In this document: positions 22,051 to 32,428 of the stretch, piece after piece
Layout of the letters: each line of letters begins with the position of its first letter
Numbering within the stretch: position 1 is the stretch's first letter
NCBI GenBank assembly: GCA_028673005.1
Contig: CM054118.1
Coordinates: 88,011,858 to 88,075,857, forward strand
Reading direction: 5' to 3'
Length of the DNA: 64,000 bases
Origin: Tanypteryx hageni
Lineage: Eukaryota; Arthropoda; Insecta; Odonata; Petaluridae
Program-made: the position numbers and the translations under genes
Notes under the pieces: model-generated
What the model was told of the DNA's origin: nothing
The model's database searches: none
Seen by the model: only the letters and a program-made list of their open reading frames with translations

Positions 22051-22169
22051 AGGGTCATATTATCTGTATTTCTTCAATGAGCAGTTTTAATTGCCTCCTC
22101 CTTCCCAGGTTGTAGCATAATTGCATCTTATAACTTCCATTTTTTTAACCTTCTTGGTATGATTGTGTG

Positions 22170-22440
22170 CAGTGGTGTAGTGAGGGGGGAGCAGAGGGGG
22201 GCAGTTACCCCCGGTCGCAGGGGCTGAAGGGGTGCAGACTCATAAACCGTAAATTAACGTTTCTGTGTATAAACAATAATAATATTATATGCCGAATTAA
22301 AATGCTAATATAATATTCTTGGGTTTCCATCGCATTCCCCACATTACATTTGTCTGGAAAATAGTACAGGGAGCAAAGGGAGGGGGAGGCATCTCCGTGA
22401 CTTGACCCCGGGCGAAGGAGAACCTTCGATACACATTGTG
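22170..22440 (+). repeat. hAT-like element, left end only
   Basis: CAGTGGTGTAGTGAGGGGGG followed by AGCAGAGGGGGGCAGTTACC is typical of the terminal sequence of a widespread class of hAT elements. Beyond about 22380 there is GACTTGACCCCGGGCGAAGG, which resembles the inner part of the other end, but the terminal CACTG is missing. It is non-coding. Confidence 0.5.
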
Positions 22441-22744
22441 TGTGGATGCAAAAGGTGGCCTCCTTCACTTCTCTTACTTTCCTCACTTCGTATCCTCCCA
22501 TCGTTTATGCTCTTATCTTTTTCCGGTGTCTGTCGGGCACATTGCTTGTAGGCGAGTCCCGAGATTCGACTGTTCGATATTCTAACAACTGTTTATTCTT
22601 GTCACTTATTTGTCAGTTGCAAATATATGCTTTAATACTTGATCAGTGAAAAAATTACTGGAATAAAAGTTATAGGTACATAATTTAAATTTCTACAACC
22701 TTGGTTCGAATCATTTCCCATTTTTAAAAGATTTTAAAAACTAT

Positions 22745-23020
22745 ATTTTTTAGCTGCTACCACCCCACCACCTGGAGGTAACTTTTGTAAACACTTTCCG
22801 CTTCATTACTTCTTAGTAACGCCCCTTTTATGCTTAATCGTTGGAGCTTCATGGCTATATCCATTATCAGAAGGCTACGATATGAGTTTGTCATTTCTTT
22901 GTAAGGTCTTGTAATTTTTCTCGTAGTTCCTTAATATATTTATTATCATTTAACGTATTTGGAATATTTAGAAATATTACAGGTATGGAGAAATTCATGT
23001 GGTGGCTACATCAGATTTTT
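22745..23020 (+). repeat. Interspersed repeat copy 2 (pair with 16825-17147)
   Basis: This is a same-strand copy of the repeat described at 16825, sharing at least nine ordered blocks including TTGGAGCTTCATGGCTATAT and GTTCCTTAATATATTTATTA. It sits at the border between CpG-poor sequence on the left and CpG-rich sequence on the right. Confidence 0.8.
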
Positions 23021-23388
23021 ATATGGATAGATAACAAAAGAAGGGACTCGATACTTTTTTCCCGAGTTGCTGGGACGCATCCTCCAATTATGACATGCAA
23101 GTCCATGGGAAAGCTGCGCTCGACATTCTACTGTTTGGGATTCGACCGCGTTGCCAGGAACGCATCCCGGTCGGATCTGGGACTTCGTCGTATTTAATTT
23201 CTGCGATGGGATTTTTCCGAGGGAGGATTCCATCGGACCTATCTTTTTCGGAGGCGAGAGTGAATCGCGAGGTGTCGCTCAAGAATCAGGAGAGTTAATC
23301 GGGAGGCAGGGATGGGAAGACATTTTGATGACGAAGAATGTTGAAACGGGTGAAGAATCCCTTCTCGGCGGCAGTGCCGGGAGCGAAT

Positions 23389-23708
23389 GAGTTTTTGTTT
23401 GTAAGGAATTTCTGGCTAATCAACGTCTTGGATTATTATAGCCATAGCTCCTTCCACGCCGAACACACTCAAAAGGGAGGAGGGAAATCCGGTCCCGGCA
23501 TTAGGCAACTCTTAACGAAGAGCACCAAGGGGGCAAACTGCCCTACGTCCCATCCGAAGGACGGAGCACCGACTTTGCGCGGTCTCCTCAAATCTGTGTG
23601 ATTTGAAGAGGGGACTGGACGATCCCCGGTTGAAAAATCCGACCTCCGCCGGATTCGAACCTGGGACCGCTTCGTGGAAGGCCAACGCTCTAACCACTCC
23701 GCCACCCA
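23389..23708 (-). mobile_element. tRNA-derived SINE copy 2 (best preserved)
   Basis: The minus strand begins TGGGTGGCGGAGTGGTTAGA, with a good polymerase III A box (TGGCGGAGTGG) and B box (GGTTCGAATCC, near 23651-23661). A non-tRNA body of about 190 bp follows (GGAGGTCGGATTTTTCAACC, GATCGTCCAGTCCCC and so on). The 3' tail is GGCTATAATAATCCAAGA, then GTTGATTAGCCAGAAATTCC. The head is a decayed tRNA, likely of a class with a long variable arm such as Leu or Ser. It is not a functional tRNA gene because no 3' acceptor half follows. Confidence 0.88.
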
Positions 23709-23799
23709 TGAAGCGAATGGGAGGCTGCGCGTTCGGTAGAGGGCATTCGAAGGTGACGGCTGTAATCCAATAGGTCTTATATATCGTACGCGTACGTAT

Positions 23800-24700
23800 A
23801 TTTCACCGCTGTTCGCACGAATGGGAAAAATCGGGAAAGCGCGTATCCGGTTACGCCCAGAAATTTTGGGAGTTTTTTTTAAACCGCAGATTCATCCGCC
23901 ATTTATTGAGACCTCGTTCCAAATTGTCCTCCTCGAGGATAGTCCGATGATGAGCTCCCCGGAGGAGCGTCGTCCCTTCGCACCTTCTTCGATTCCTAAG
24001 GACTCGCTCTAAATCGCACGCTCGCAGCGCTTCGATAATGGGTCGAAAGGGGGGCGGCCTTCGCCCATGGGGCGGGGCGGGCCGCAGGTAGAGGAGGAGG
24101 TGGGGGCGAAGGGAGGTTGCCCACGCGATCCGGTCGTCCGCACTCTCCTCTCGCCTCACTCGGGAAGATGCGAGCCCTTTCCTCCAGCGGTGGTCCATCG
24201 GCGGCCGAATCGAGGGACGAGGCGAGGCGTTCGTCTGCTTCCGCCGCCGCGCCTTTCTTCCACCGGTTCTGTCGCGTGTCAATTCGCCTCGCCGCCCAGG
24301 TCGCCTCGCCCAGGAGGCTCTTTGCCATGGACCGCCTCGCGGGAAGCGTGGCGCGCATCGTGAGTATTCTCTTGAAATTTGCTGCTCTTTCGACAGCGAG
24401 CGCCCTGCGCGATGGTTTGTCCATGGTTCGAATCGCGTTTTTGGTGTCGTCTTCACCGAGTGCTTTCCTTCCTCGTCGCGTTTTTCCGCTCCACGGACTC
24501 CTCCTTGGGCCTATTTATTAGCGCGAAGGACCTGATCCGAATTCTTGGACTAGGGCGATTCTGCGTTTCGATGCTAATGGTGGCAGTTATGTTGGGTTCT
24601 CGCTTTCCGTGTCCGATGCCTTGGGGCTTTTATACGAGTTTTGCCGATTCGACATTTAAAAATAGTGAAAAGTTGGTTCGTCTGGACTTCTGATCTTATT
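23800..24700 (+). promoter_or_regulatory. CpG-rich patch, candidate alternative promoter
   Basis: This patch of about 0.9 kb is much richer in G+C and CpG than the surrounding sequence. It gives long open frames in several registers on both strands (including 201 codons on the minus strand at 23851-24456), which are composition artefacts. The patch encloses a short candidate first exon at 24327. No TATA box or initiator can be assigned with confidence. Confidence 0.4.
24327..24359 (+). CDS. Candidate alternative first exon A (11 codons)
   Basis: TTTGCCATGG gives a good start context. The frame reads MDRLAGSVARI and runs into a consensus donor GTGAGT at 24360. It ends at phase 0, as does the mtd exon ending at 18950, so it could splice to the same downstream acceptor. 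An upstream in-frame ATG at 24168 could extend the protein to about 64 residues with a basic, Ser/Ala-rich N-terminus. The TLD family is known to use alternative first exons for short isoforms. No homologous peptide is recalled, so this is inference. Confidence 0.35.
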
Positions 24701-26842
24701 GGACGTCTTTTTGTCGAACTAATCCCATCGCGGATATTATGACGTTTGCCCTTTCGTCATTTATTATTTAAGCATTACACTCGAATTATATCGATTTCTT
24801 TCATACATTTTGCTAAGTGTTTTTGGCACAAGTGTAGTCTTCGGGTCTTCCTGAGTAGTAGAAAATTTCGTCGTTAGGGAATAATTTTTAGTGTTCTTTG
24901 ATGGAGGGAGATGACGGTGAATAATGCATTAGTTGTAGTGTTTGGTGCAGAAGTTGTCGACTATTTGTAAGTATTCAAAACCTGACCGTCTTCCCGTACT
25001 ACCGTTAAATTCAATAATTCAATAAAACGAATCGTTTGCTTAACGAAAGGTCATTTGTACTGGATGTAATACACGTTGAATGTTGTTCGATATTTTTTTC
25101 GATGAAAATTAGAATTGAAAGATGCGTGTGAATTTTTAACGTTTTTGAAAGATTCTTTTTTAACGTTCTCCGCGAATTAGAATTCCGCGGGTTGCGGACG
25201 TATAATGTAATGCAGAAATGTTCAAAGCGAGGTTTGCGAGCCTCATGCGGCTTTCGTTCCTTGAAGTGCGGCTCTTTCACTTCCAGAAAAAGAAACTCGT
25301 CTCATTTAAGTGGCGCGACAACATATTATCACACAGATAAACGCAGTGTGAATTGAGCCACACGGACTCCCATTCTCTCTCGGTTGCTCCCAATATAGGC
25401 TTTGTTTACTGCATTTATTTGTCAAGGTTTTGCGACTCGCGAACTTCTTGGATTATCGAAAGCTGCTTTGAGGTTTGGTAAGTTTGGCCATACAGGGTCT
25501 AATGTTATTTTTTTAAATTGTTTAAATTATTGGATGGCGATTCTTAGATTTCACATTCGGTGGATAGCTAGCGTGTTGATTTTTTTCACCCCTTCATATT
25601 TGCAAAAACACATCCCTAAATTCTTTAAATATTGAATCAAACCGTTTAGGAGTAATCTCATGCCGTATCATTCTTCGCCGTAGTCTCCGCCATTGTTTAT
25701 TATATCGCTTGAAGACAATAATTGCAGCTTTGCGGCGCTGTCACTCTCACGCCGAAACGGATTTAGAATTTCGCCGCTCCTTTGTTCTATCCCGTCTCCC
25801 GGATGCATCGTCTGACCTCTCCCCGTCCTCCCTATATGAGTCTGGCGCTCATATTGTCACGCAAGTTCTAAATCCCTAGTGGGAGGGCCTCCCTTCGGAG
25901 GCGAGACGAGGTGTCCTCGCGCATCGTTAGCTCCTCTCCTCCTCTTGCAGAGGCGCCGTCGTTTATTGGTGTCGCTTCACTGGCCAATGGAAGAAGCCGC
26001 ACTTCGAGGGTCTTGTCACCCATGAGAATTCGACTGCAAATTCCCTTGATTTTTTAGGTAATTCAGTACATTTTTAATACCTTTCGAGCAGGAAGTTGCA
26101 AGGCCCTTTCTTCGAATGTTGCCGTTTTTATTTTAAAATGTAACGTTTTTTTGGGAGTCTTTGATGGCTTGGGGTAAAAAGGCAGCCAACGCGGTTGACT
26201 CATCAGTTGAGGGGAGCAACTTTCATGCTACTCTAAGATTGTAATTTTTTGTTAAATTTCATACATGCGCACAAAATGTATAATTCTGGAACCATTTGTG
26301 ATATCAAAATGACAACCGATGGAAAAACTTTTCTCGCGCTGATTGCGTGCTCTTGGATTGCCGCCCCGTTTGACTGTCCCGTTCTGCAGGCCCTAATCGC
26401 ATAAAACCATCATTCCGAATCGATTCCCGATTAGATTGCGTGCGTCGGGATAAATGATTGCGTCGATCGAGTCTGTTGTTTTCGGATACGAGTCAGATCC
26501 ACGGCGTAATAGAACTCGCTTCGAACCCGTCAAATTTCATCGGGTTAACATGCCTGAGCGATTTATCGCGCGTCAAACTTAATAGACCTCAAATCTGCAA
26601 ACACGCGCTCTCGCGAAATTATGCGAATGTCTTCGACGAAGAAGCTAGAAAAGGGTGGGGCGAGGTTCCCTTCCATCGCGATAATTAGTCTCCTCCGAAA
26701 GCGGTGCGTGCCACGCACTCGCTCTCTCAATTGTTTTTGCGACGGATGGATCGACCCCAAGAGAGCTCGTCGGCTGACGGAGTTTCCGTTTAAGCGTAGC
26801 GATTCCTTTTCTTTCTTCGAATTACCGTTCCTTTCCCGACGC

Positions 26843-27585
26843 CATGGTTCCTCTATATTCTCCCTCCCTCCCTTCATATTCTCTCCCCATCCCCTCATAT
26901 CCCACCCCCTCCCCCCTCTCCCCACCCCTCCACCCTCTCCCCACCCCTCCACCCTCTCCCCACCCCTCCACCCTCTCCCCACCCCTCCACCCTCTCCCCA
27001 CCCCTCCACCCTCTCCCCACCCCTCCGCCCTCTCCCCACCCCTCCCCCCACCCCTCCCCCTCTCTCCCTCCCTCTCCCCACCCATTCTCTCCACCCCCTC
27101 TCTCTTCCTTCCTCCCTCTCCCTCCCCATCTCTCTTCCTCCCTCCCCATCCCTCTCTCCCTCCCCCCCATCCCTCTCTCCCTCCCCATCCCTCTCTCCCT
27201 CCCCCCCATCCCTCTCTCCCTCCCCATCCCTCTCTCCCTCCCCATCCCTCTCTCTCCCTCCCCATCCCTCTCTCTCCCCCCCCCACCCCTCCCCTCTCCC
27301 CATCCCCCTCCCATCGCTCTCCCCCCTCCCATCTCTCTCTCCCCCTCCCATCTCTCTCTCCCCCTCCCATCTCTCTCTCCCCCTCCCATCTCTCTCTCCC
27401 CCTCCCATCTCTCTCTCCCCCTCCCCTCTCTCTCCCCCTCCCCTCTCTCTCCCCCTCCCCTCTCTCTCTCCCCCTCCCCTCTCTCTCTCCCCCTCCCCTC
27501 TCTCTCTCTCCCCCTCCCCTCTACTCTCCCCCTCTCCCCACCCTTCCATCCCTCCCTCTCGCCTCCCCTCTCTTTTCCGTCATCT
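26843..27585 (+). repeat. Polypyrimidine satellite array (CTCCCCACCCCTCCACC and CTCCCCCTCCCATCTCT units)
   Basis: About 740 bp of almost pure C/T lies on the + strand. Sub-blocks of a 17-bp unit CTCCCCACCCCTCCACC (about 26930-27040), CCCATCCCTCTCTCCCTCC (about 27120-27270) and CTCCCCCTCCCATCTCT (about 27310-27520) are visible. The proline/serine and glycine/glutamate frames of up to 402 codons over it are not genes. Confidence 0.95.
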
Positions 27586-28061
27586 CGCTGCCTTGATCGC
27601 CGCGGCCTTCTTTTCCGTGGCCGATCACCCCGTCTCCGCTTGCCGGAATAATGCCGGAGGGTGTGCTCCCCTCTTTCCTCCCTCTCTCTACCTGCCGTTC
27701 CCCCTCCCCTCCTGCACCTTTCCCTTTATGTGCGAGCTCTGGTTACTCCCGAATCGCCTTCCATTCTGCCCAATTTCCTCCCCTTCCTTCGTTCTTTCTT
27801 CCATACGTTTCCTTTCAACGGCAGATTGATCCCAGACTGACACTTCACGAAAAGTGCCGAAGCATGAAAGATGTTTCGGTGTTGCTTAGGGTTTTGGAAC
27901 CCCTCCATTTTATCTGGAGCTTCGTTTATTATCGATAACCTTACTCTTTTAAAAATACTAGCCGAGTTCGTATCGTTCGAGATGGCGGACGCATTCATAT
28001 GTGCAAGGTTTGAATTCCCCAAAGGGTCCGGTTGGAAGGGGTGCTGGTGGGAGGATGCCTT

Positions 28062-29245
28062 CATGTCTCCATCCCTATCCCTCCTTCCCTCTCTCTTTCT
28101 CCATCCCTATCTATTCCTCCTTCCCCCTCTCTTTCCCCTTCCCTCTCTCTTTCCCCCTTCCTCTATTTCTCTCTTTCTCCCTCCCTCTCTTTCCCCCTTC
28201 CTCTATTTCTCTCTTTCCCCCTTCCTCTCTTTCCCCCTTCCTCTATTTCTCTCTTTCCCCCTTCCTCTATTTCTCTTTCCCCCTTCCTCTCCTTCCCCCT
28301 TCCTCTATTTCTCTCTCCCCCCTCTCTCCCCCTCCCTCTCTCCGTCCCTCTCTCTCTTTCTCCCTCCCTCTTTCTCCATTCCTCTCTCTTTCTCCATTCC
28401 TCTCTCTCATTCTCCCTCCCTCCCTCTTTCTCCCTCCCTCCCTCTTTCTCCCTCCCTCTTTCTCCCTCCCTCTTTCTCCCTCCCTCTTTCTCCCTCCCTC
28501 TTTCTCCCTCCCTCCCTCTTTCTCCCTCCCTCTTTCTCCCTCCCTCTTTCTCCCTCCCTCCCTCTTTCTCCCTCCCTCCCTCTTTCTCCCTCCCTCTTTC
28601 TCCCTCCCTCTTTCTCCCTCCCTCCCTCTTTCTCCCTCCCTCTTTCTCCCTCCCTCCCTCTTTCTCCCTCCCTCCCTCTTTCTCCCTCCCTCCCTCTTTC
28701 TCCCTCCCTCCCTCTTTCTCCCTCCCTCCCTCTTTCTCCCTCCCTCCCTCTTTCTCCCTCCCTCCCTCTTTCTCCCTCCCTCCCTCTTTCTCCCTCCCTC
28801 CCTCTTTCTCCCTCCCTCCCTTTCTCCCTCCCTCCCCTTCTCCCTCCCTCCCCTTCTCCCTCCCTCCCCTTCTCCCTCCCTCCCTTTCTCCCTCCCTCCC
28901 TTTCTCCCTCCCTCCCTTTCTCCCTCCCTCCCTTTCTCCCTCCCTCTCTATTACTCCCTCTTTCTATTCCTCCCTCTCTTCCTCCATCTCTATTACTCCC
29001 TCTTTCTATTCCTCCCTCTCTATTACTCCCTCTTTCTATTACTCCCTCTCTCTATTCCTCCCTCTTTCTATTCCTCCCTCTCTTCCTCCCTCCCACTCTT
29101 CCTCCCTCCCTCTCTCTCTTCCTCCCTACCTCTCTCTCTTCCTCCCTCCCTCTCTCTCTTCCTCCCTCCCTCTCTCTCTTCCTCCCTCTCTCTCTTCCTC
29201 CCTCTCTTCCTCCCTCTCCTTCACTTCCTCACTCAACGCTCCCTC
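28062..29245 (+). repeat. Polypyrimidine satellite array (CTTTCTCCCTCC units)
   Basis: About 1.2 kb of C/T on the + strand is built from CTCCCTCCCTCTTT-like units. It passes from TTTCCCCCTTCCTCTATTTC blocks on the left, through a homogeneous CCCTCCCTCTTTCTC core (about 28430-28830), to CTCTCTTCCTCCCTC blocks on the right. The three overlapping frames of 420-470 codons are repeat translation. Confidence 0.95.
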
Positions 29246-29459
29246 CCCTTTTCCTTATTCCTATCAAAATCAATGTATATTCATGAATTCGGTGACAATG
29301 TAGATTGCTCTTGTCAACGAAACATTTTATTTTCAAAAATCTAAAAATTTTCCCATTTAAAATCATTGTGTGGATCTATTCAAATAATATTTGAAAATCG
29401 ACATTAATAAAATGAATTATCATTATTTTGTGGATCCTTTTAGTCCTGAATTTGTATGA

Positions 29460-29690
29460 CATTAAAAAAGTAAGCGAAAAATGTCTTACAATCATGTACA
29501 TGTTTGTCAAATAGACAATCTAAATGATCATGTTGTCGAACTCGAGGTTTTGTTTTGTTTGACGACTACCCACCTAAAATCTGTAAATGACGCAGAGTAT
29601 CCAGACAAAAGATATGTCGAAATCGTGCAAACCGGTCCTGTTTTATTGTCTTATTTGTGTAGCGGCTGCCGGAACTTTTTAAAGGAATGA
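29460..29690 (+). repeat. Diverged partial copy of the 31.2-32.1 kb repeat unit
   Basis: It shares GACGACTACCCAC, TAAAA-CTG, GAGTAT-CAG, AAAGAT-TGTCGAAATCG and TTATTTG-GT with 31550-31650 and 32030-32120 in the same order and orientation. The frame from 29481 is a decayed piece of whatever this family encoded; I do not recognise it. Confidence 0.6.
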
Positions 29691-31203
29691 GAGATTTTAT
29701 TTATTACGTGACGAAAAGGAGTTTTTATAGGCGCGTTTCGTTTACAGCCTGAGCTCGCATAAAAAGAAAAACTCCATGTCGGAGTACACAAGTTTTTCCA
29801 AATGCCTTCTTTGAGATCAACAAATTTAAATAAAACTCCCTAATGCCAAATTTAATCAAAATACCTCATGCGGTTCTCGAGTTGGAACAGAGGAACATTG
29901 TAAACTACATGTAGGTCTTCATGTAATGTGGTCGTAATTATTATCCGATTTTAACCAAAATTGGAATCGGTCGACCAGTTTTAGAAAAACACCCAATACC
30001 AAATCCGTCAATATGCGTTCAACGATTCCCGAGTTATAACATGCGGACGGACGGACGGAATCGATCTCCCCCATATGCGTTCACTTCGTGCAAAGAACGC
30101 ATAATAAAGAAAAAAGAGGGAATGTATAAGTTGGCATCCAGTGGATGATAGGAAGTGGATGCCTAACCCGTTCATGTCCACGGTCTGTTGCTGGACATAT
30201 CGGGCATCAGCTCTTCATCGGCAAAAGAGAAACCAAAACTTCGAATCGGAGGAATCTCCTCCGCCTCCCTGGTCCTACGGTTACGTCCTCTGCCCCAGAT
30301 CACCGCTCGCCGTGGCCTGGAGGAGAACCGAAGCCCGGCCTCCGGAGAAGAGAGACGTCCATTTGTGGAGCCCATCGTTGTCATTTCGTCTCGACCGCTT
30401 CCAATTGAGGTTATTGCACTCAAAAGATAGCCTCGGGGAAGCCGCTGCCATAGCGTTGAAAGGCTGAACATCGATTGGCGCAATTCTTAAGTGACGTTTC
30501 GCATTGTTATGAATAGAACGTGAGCATTTGGGAGGCGATCTGCATTTTGGAATTTTCTCTTGACGAATGAGAAGGCGTGGCCGTAAATACCTAAAATATT
30601 TTCCATTACTATTTGAGATTGTTTTCTATTTTCAGGTTTCCATTTTTAAGTAGAAAACTAGGGGCCTGTTGCAGTACTTACTGCAAACATCTAGAGACCC
30701 TTGCGTGAAGTGACCCAATGCGATAGCTCCTATGACAAAAAATTGTTGCAAGGAGTGTTATTAGTTGAACCACTTCTATTGCCCCTCTTAAAATAATTAT
30801 ATAGCTCACACCATTTCATAACCAAAAACACATACATACATGATTTAGACTACCGGTACACAATATTTTCTGTTTTTTTCACTATTTCTGATGGTACAGC
30901 ATATTGTATGTTCTGTGGTTTGTTTAATATTAAGTAATCAATGCACCGGCCATGCGTCAATATCGACTGAAATTTCCCACAAACATTATCAATATAGTAA
31001 TTTGCTTAAACTGCACAATAAAACTTGCAAACGAAACGGTATTTTCAATGTATGCGTGAAATGTCTTTCTATTTAAAATGTTAACATGTTAAGTTGTCCA
31101 TTATTTCAATGCACTGGAATCGTTTCTTTTCTTCGCTACATTTTTCATTTGTTTTATATTTACACGATACTTTTCACGTAAATTTTCAATCGGTTATTGT
31201 CCT

Positions 31204-32140
31204 CGAGGAGTTTCTTTCATTGTCAGCTTAGTGCAAATGCACTTGAAAGTCAGAGTATAACATTGCAAAAATCCGAGATCAACAACTGAAATGTTGAAAA
31301 ATCGGAAAAAATGGAACATAAACTTAAAATATCATCAAACACAAATTAAACAACAGAATAGAAAGTATGACTAAGAATCTTCGTTTCTTTCTACGTGAAA
31401 TAGTGTAAATCTCGAGTGAAAGTCTCGATCGTAAATTATTTTAAAATGTTAAAGACTAAAGGTCTACACATCGTATTCTAGCCGATTATATGTTAATCAA
31501 ATGTAAAAAGAAAACTTCCTGATATCGTACCCATGCTTTTTCGGGAGACGACTACACGCTTAAAAACTGCAAGAGTTCGCGCCGAGTATTCAGGCGAAAG
31601 ATTTGTCGAAATCGAGCCGACCGTTCTTGATTTATTTGCGTTTATACTGAGAGGTGACGTCACTCGTGACTTAATCTGTTTTTGTCCTTCATGTGTTTTA
31701 TTGCGAGCTTAGTGCCAATGCACTTGAAGCCCGAGTCTAATAATGCAAAAATCCGAGATGAACAACCCTAGCAACCTCTTTTTTGAAATGTCGAAAAACC
31801 GGAGAAGATTGAATATAAACTTAAAATATGAGCAAACACGAATTAAACAACAGAATCGGCGGTAAGAATAAGAATTTTCATTTCTTTCTACGTGAAATGG
31901 TATAAATCTCGAGTCAATGTCTTGATCGTAAGACATTTTAAAATGTTAACACATCGTATTCTAGCCGATTACGTGTTAATCAAATGATAAATCGGAAACT
32001 ATCCTGGTATCGAACCCATACCTTTCCGGGGGACGACTACCCACTTAAAACCTGCAAGTATTCAGGCGAAAGATTCGTCGAAATCGAAGACACGGTTCTC
32101 GAATTATTTGCGTTCATGCCGGAAGGTGACTTCACTCGAG
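31204..32140 (+). repeat. Tandem duplication of a ~480-bp unit
   Basis: Unit 1 (about 31204-31676) and unit 2 (about 31700-32140) share long ordered blocks. These include AGCTTAGTGC-AATGCACTTG, TGCAAAAATCCGAGAT, ATAAACTTAAAATAT, AATTAAACAACAGAAT, TTTCTTTCTACGTGAAAT, CACATCGTATTCTAGCCGAT, GTTAATCAAATG and GATT-GTCGAAATCGA. Divergence is about 20 percent, so the duplication is old. An element in this family also left the fragment at 29460. Confidence 0.8.
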
Positions 32141-32145
32141 GATTC

Positions 32146-32290
32146 AGACGCAGGCAGGCAGAGACGCAGGCAGGCAGAGACGCAGGCAGGCAGAGACGCA
32201 GGCAGGCAGAGACGCAGGCAGGCAGTGACGCAGGCAGGCAGAAACGCAGGCAGGCAGAAACGCAGGCAGGCAGAGACGCACGCAGGGAGA
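32146..32290 (+). repeat. 14-bp minisatellite AGACGCAGGCAGGC
   Basis: About ten copies of AGACGCAGGCAGGC, with T or A variants in the middle (AGTGACGCAGGC, AGAAACGCAGGC), lie immediately after the second unit of the tandem duplication. The Arg/Gln/Ala-rich frames over it are not genes. Confidence 0.95.
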
Positions 32291-32428
32291 GAGCGGTTGT
32301 ACTACATAAGATATATTTTTGTTTTAAACTTAGGGATTCAGGAGTTTTTACACGAAACTGGCACAGGTTTTAATTTACTTTAAAAGCGAAGTTTATGCAA
32401 AAAAATATCGCGAAAATAGCAAGATACT

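Noticed and set aside
23640..23708. A functional tRNA gene
   Set aside because: A and B boxes are good, but there is no matching acceptor stem, and the sequence continues into a SINE body shared with other copies.
23851..24456. 201-codon minus-strand frame
   Set aside because: Lies in a CpG-rich patch where all registers are open; Arg/Ala/Pro-rich composition and no known domain.
26563..27829. Open frames of 328 and 402 codons on opposite strands
   Set aside because: They are translations of a C/T tandem array (Pro/Ser/Leu on one strand, Gly/Glu/Arg on the other); no unique domain.
27871..29344. Three overlapping + strand frames of 423-471 codons
   Set aside because: A 1.2-kb CTTTCTCCCTCC array is open in all three registers, which shows absence of coding constraint.
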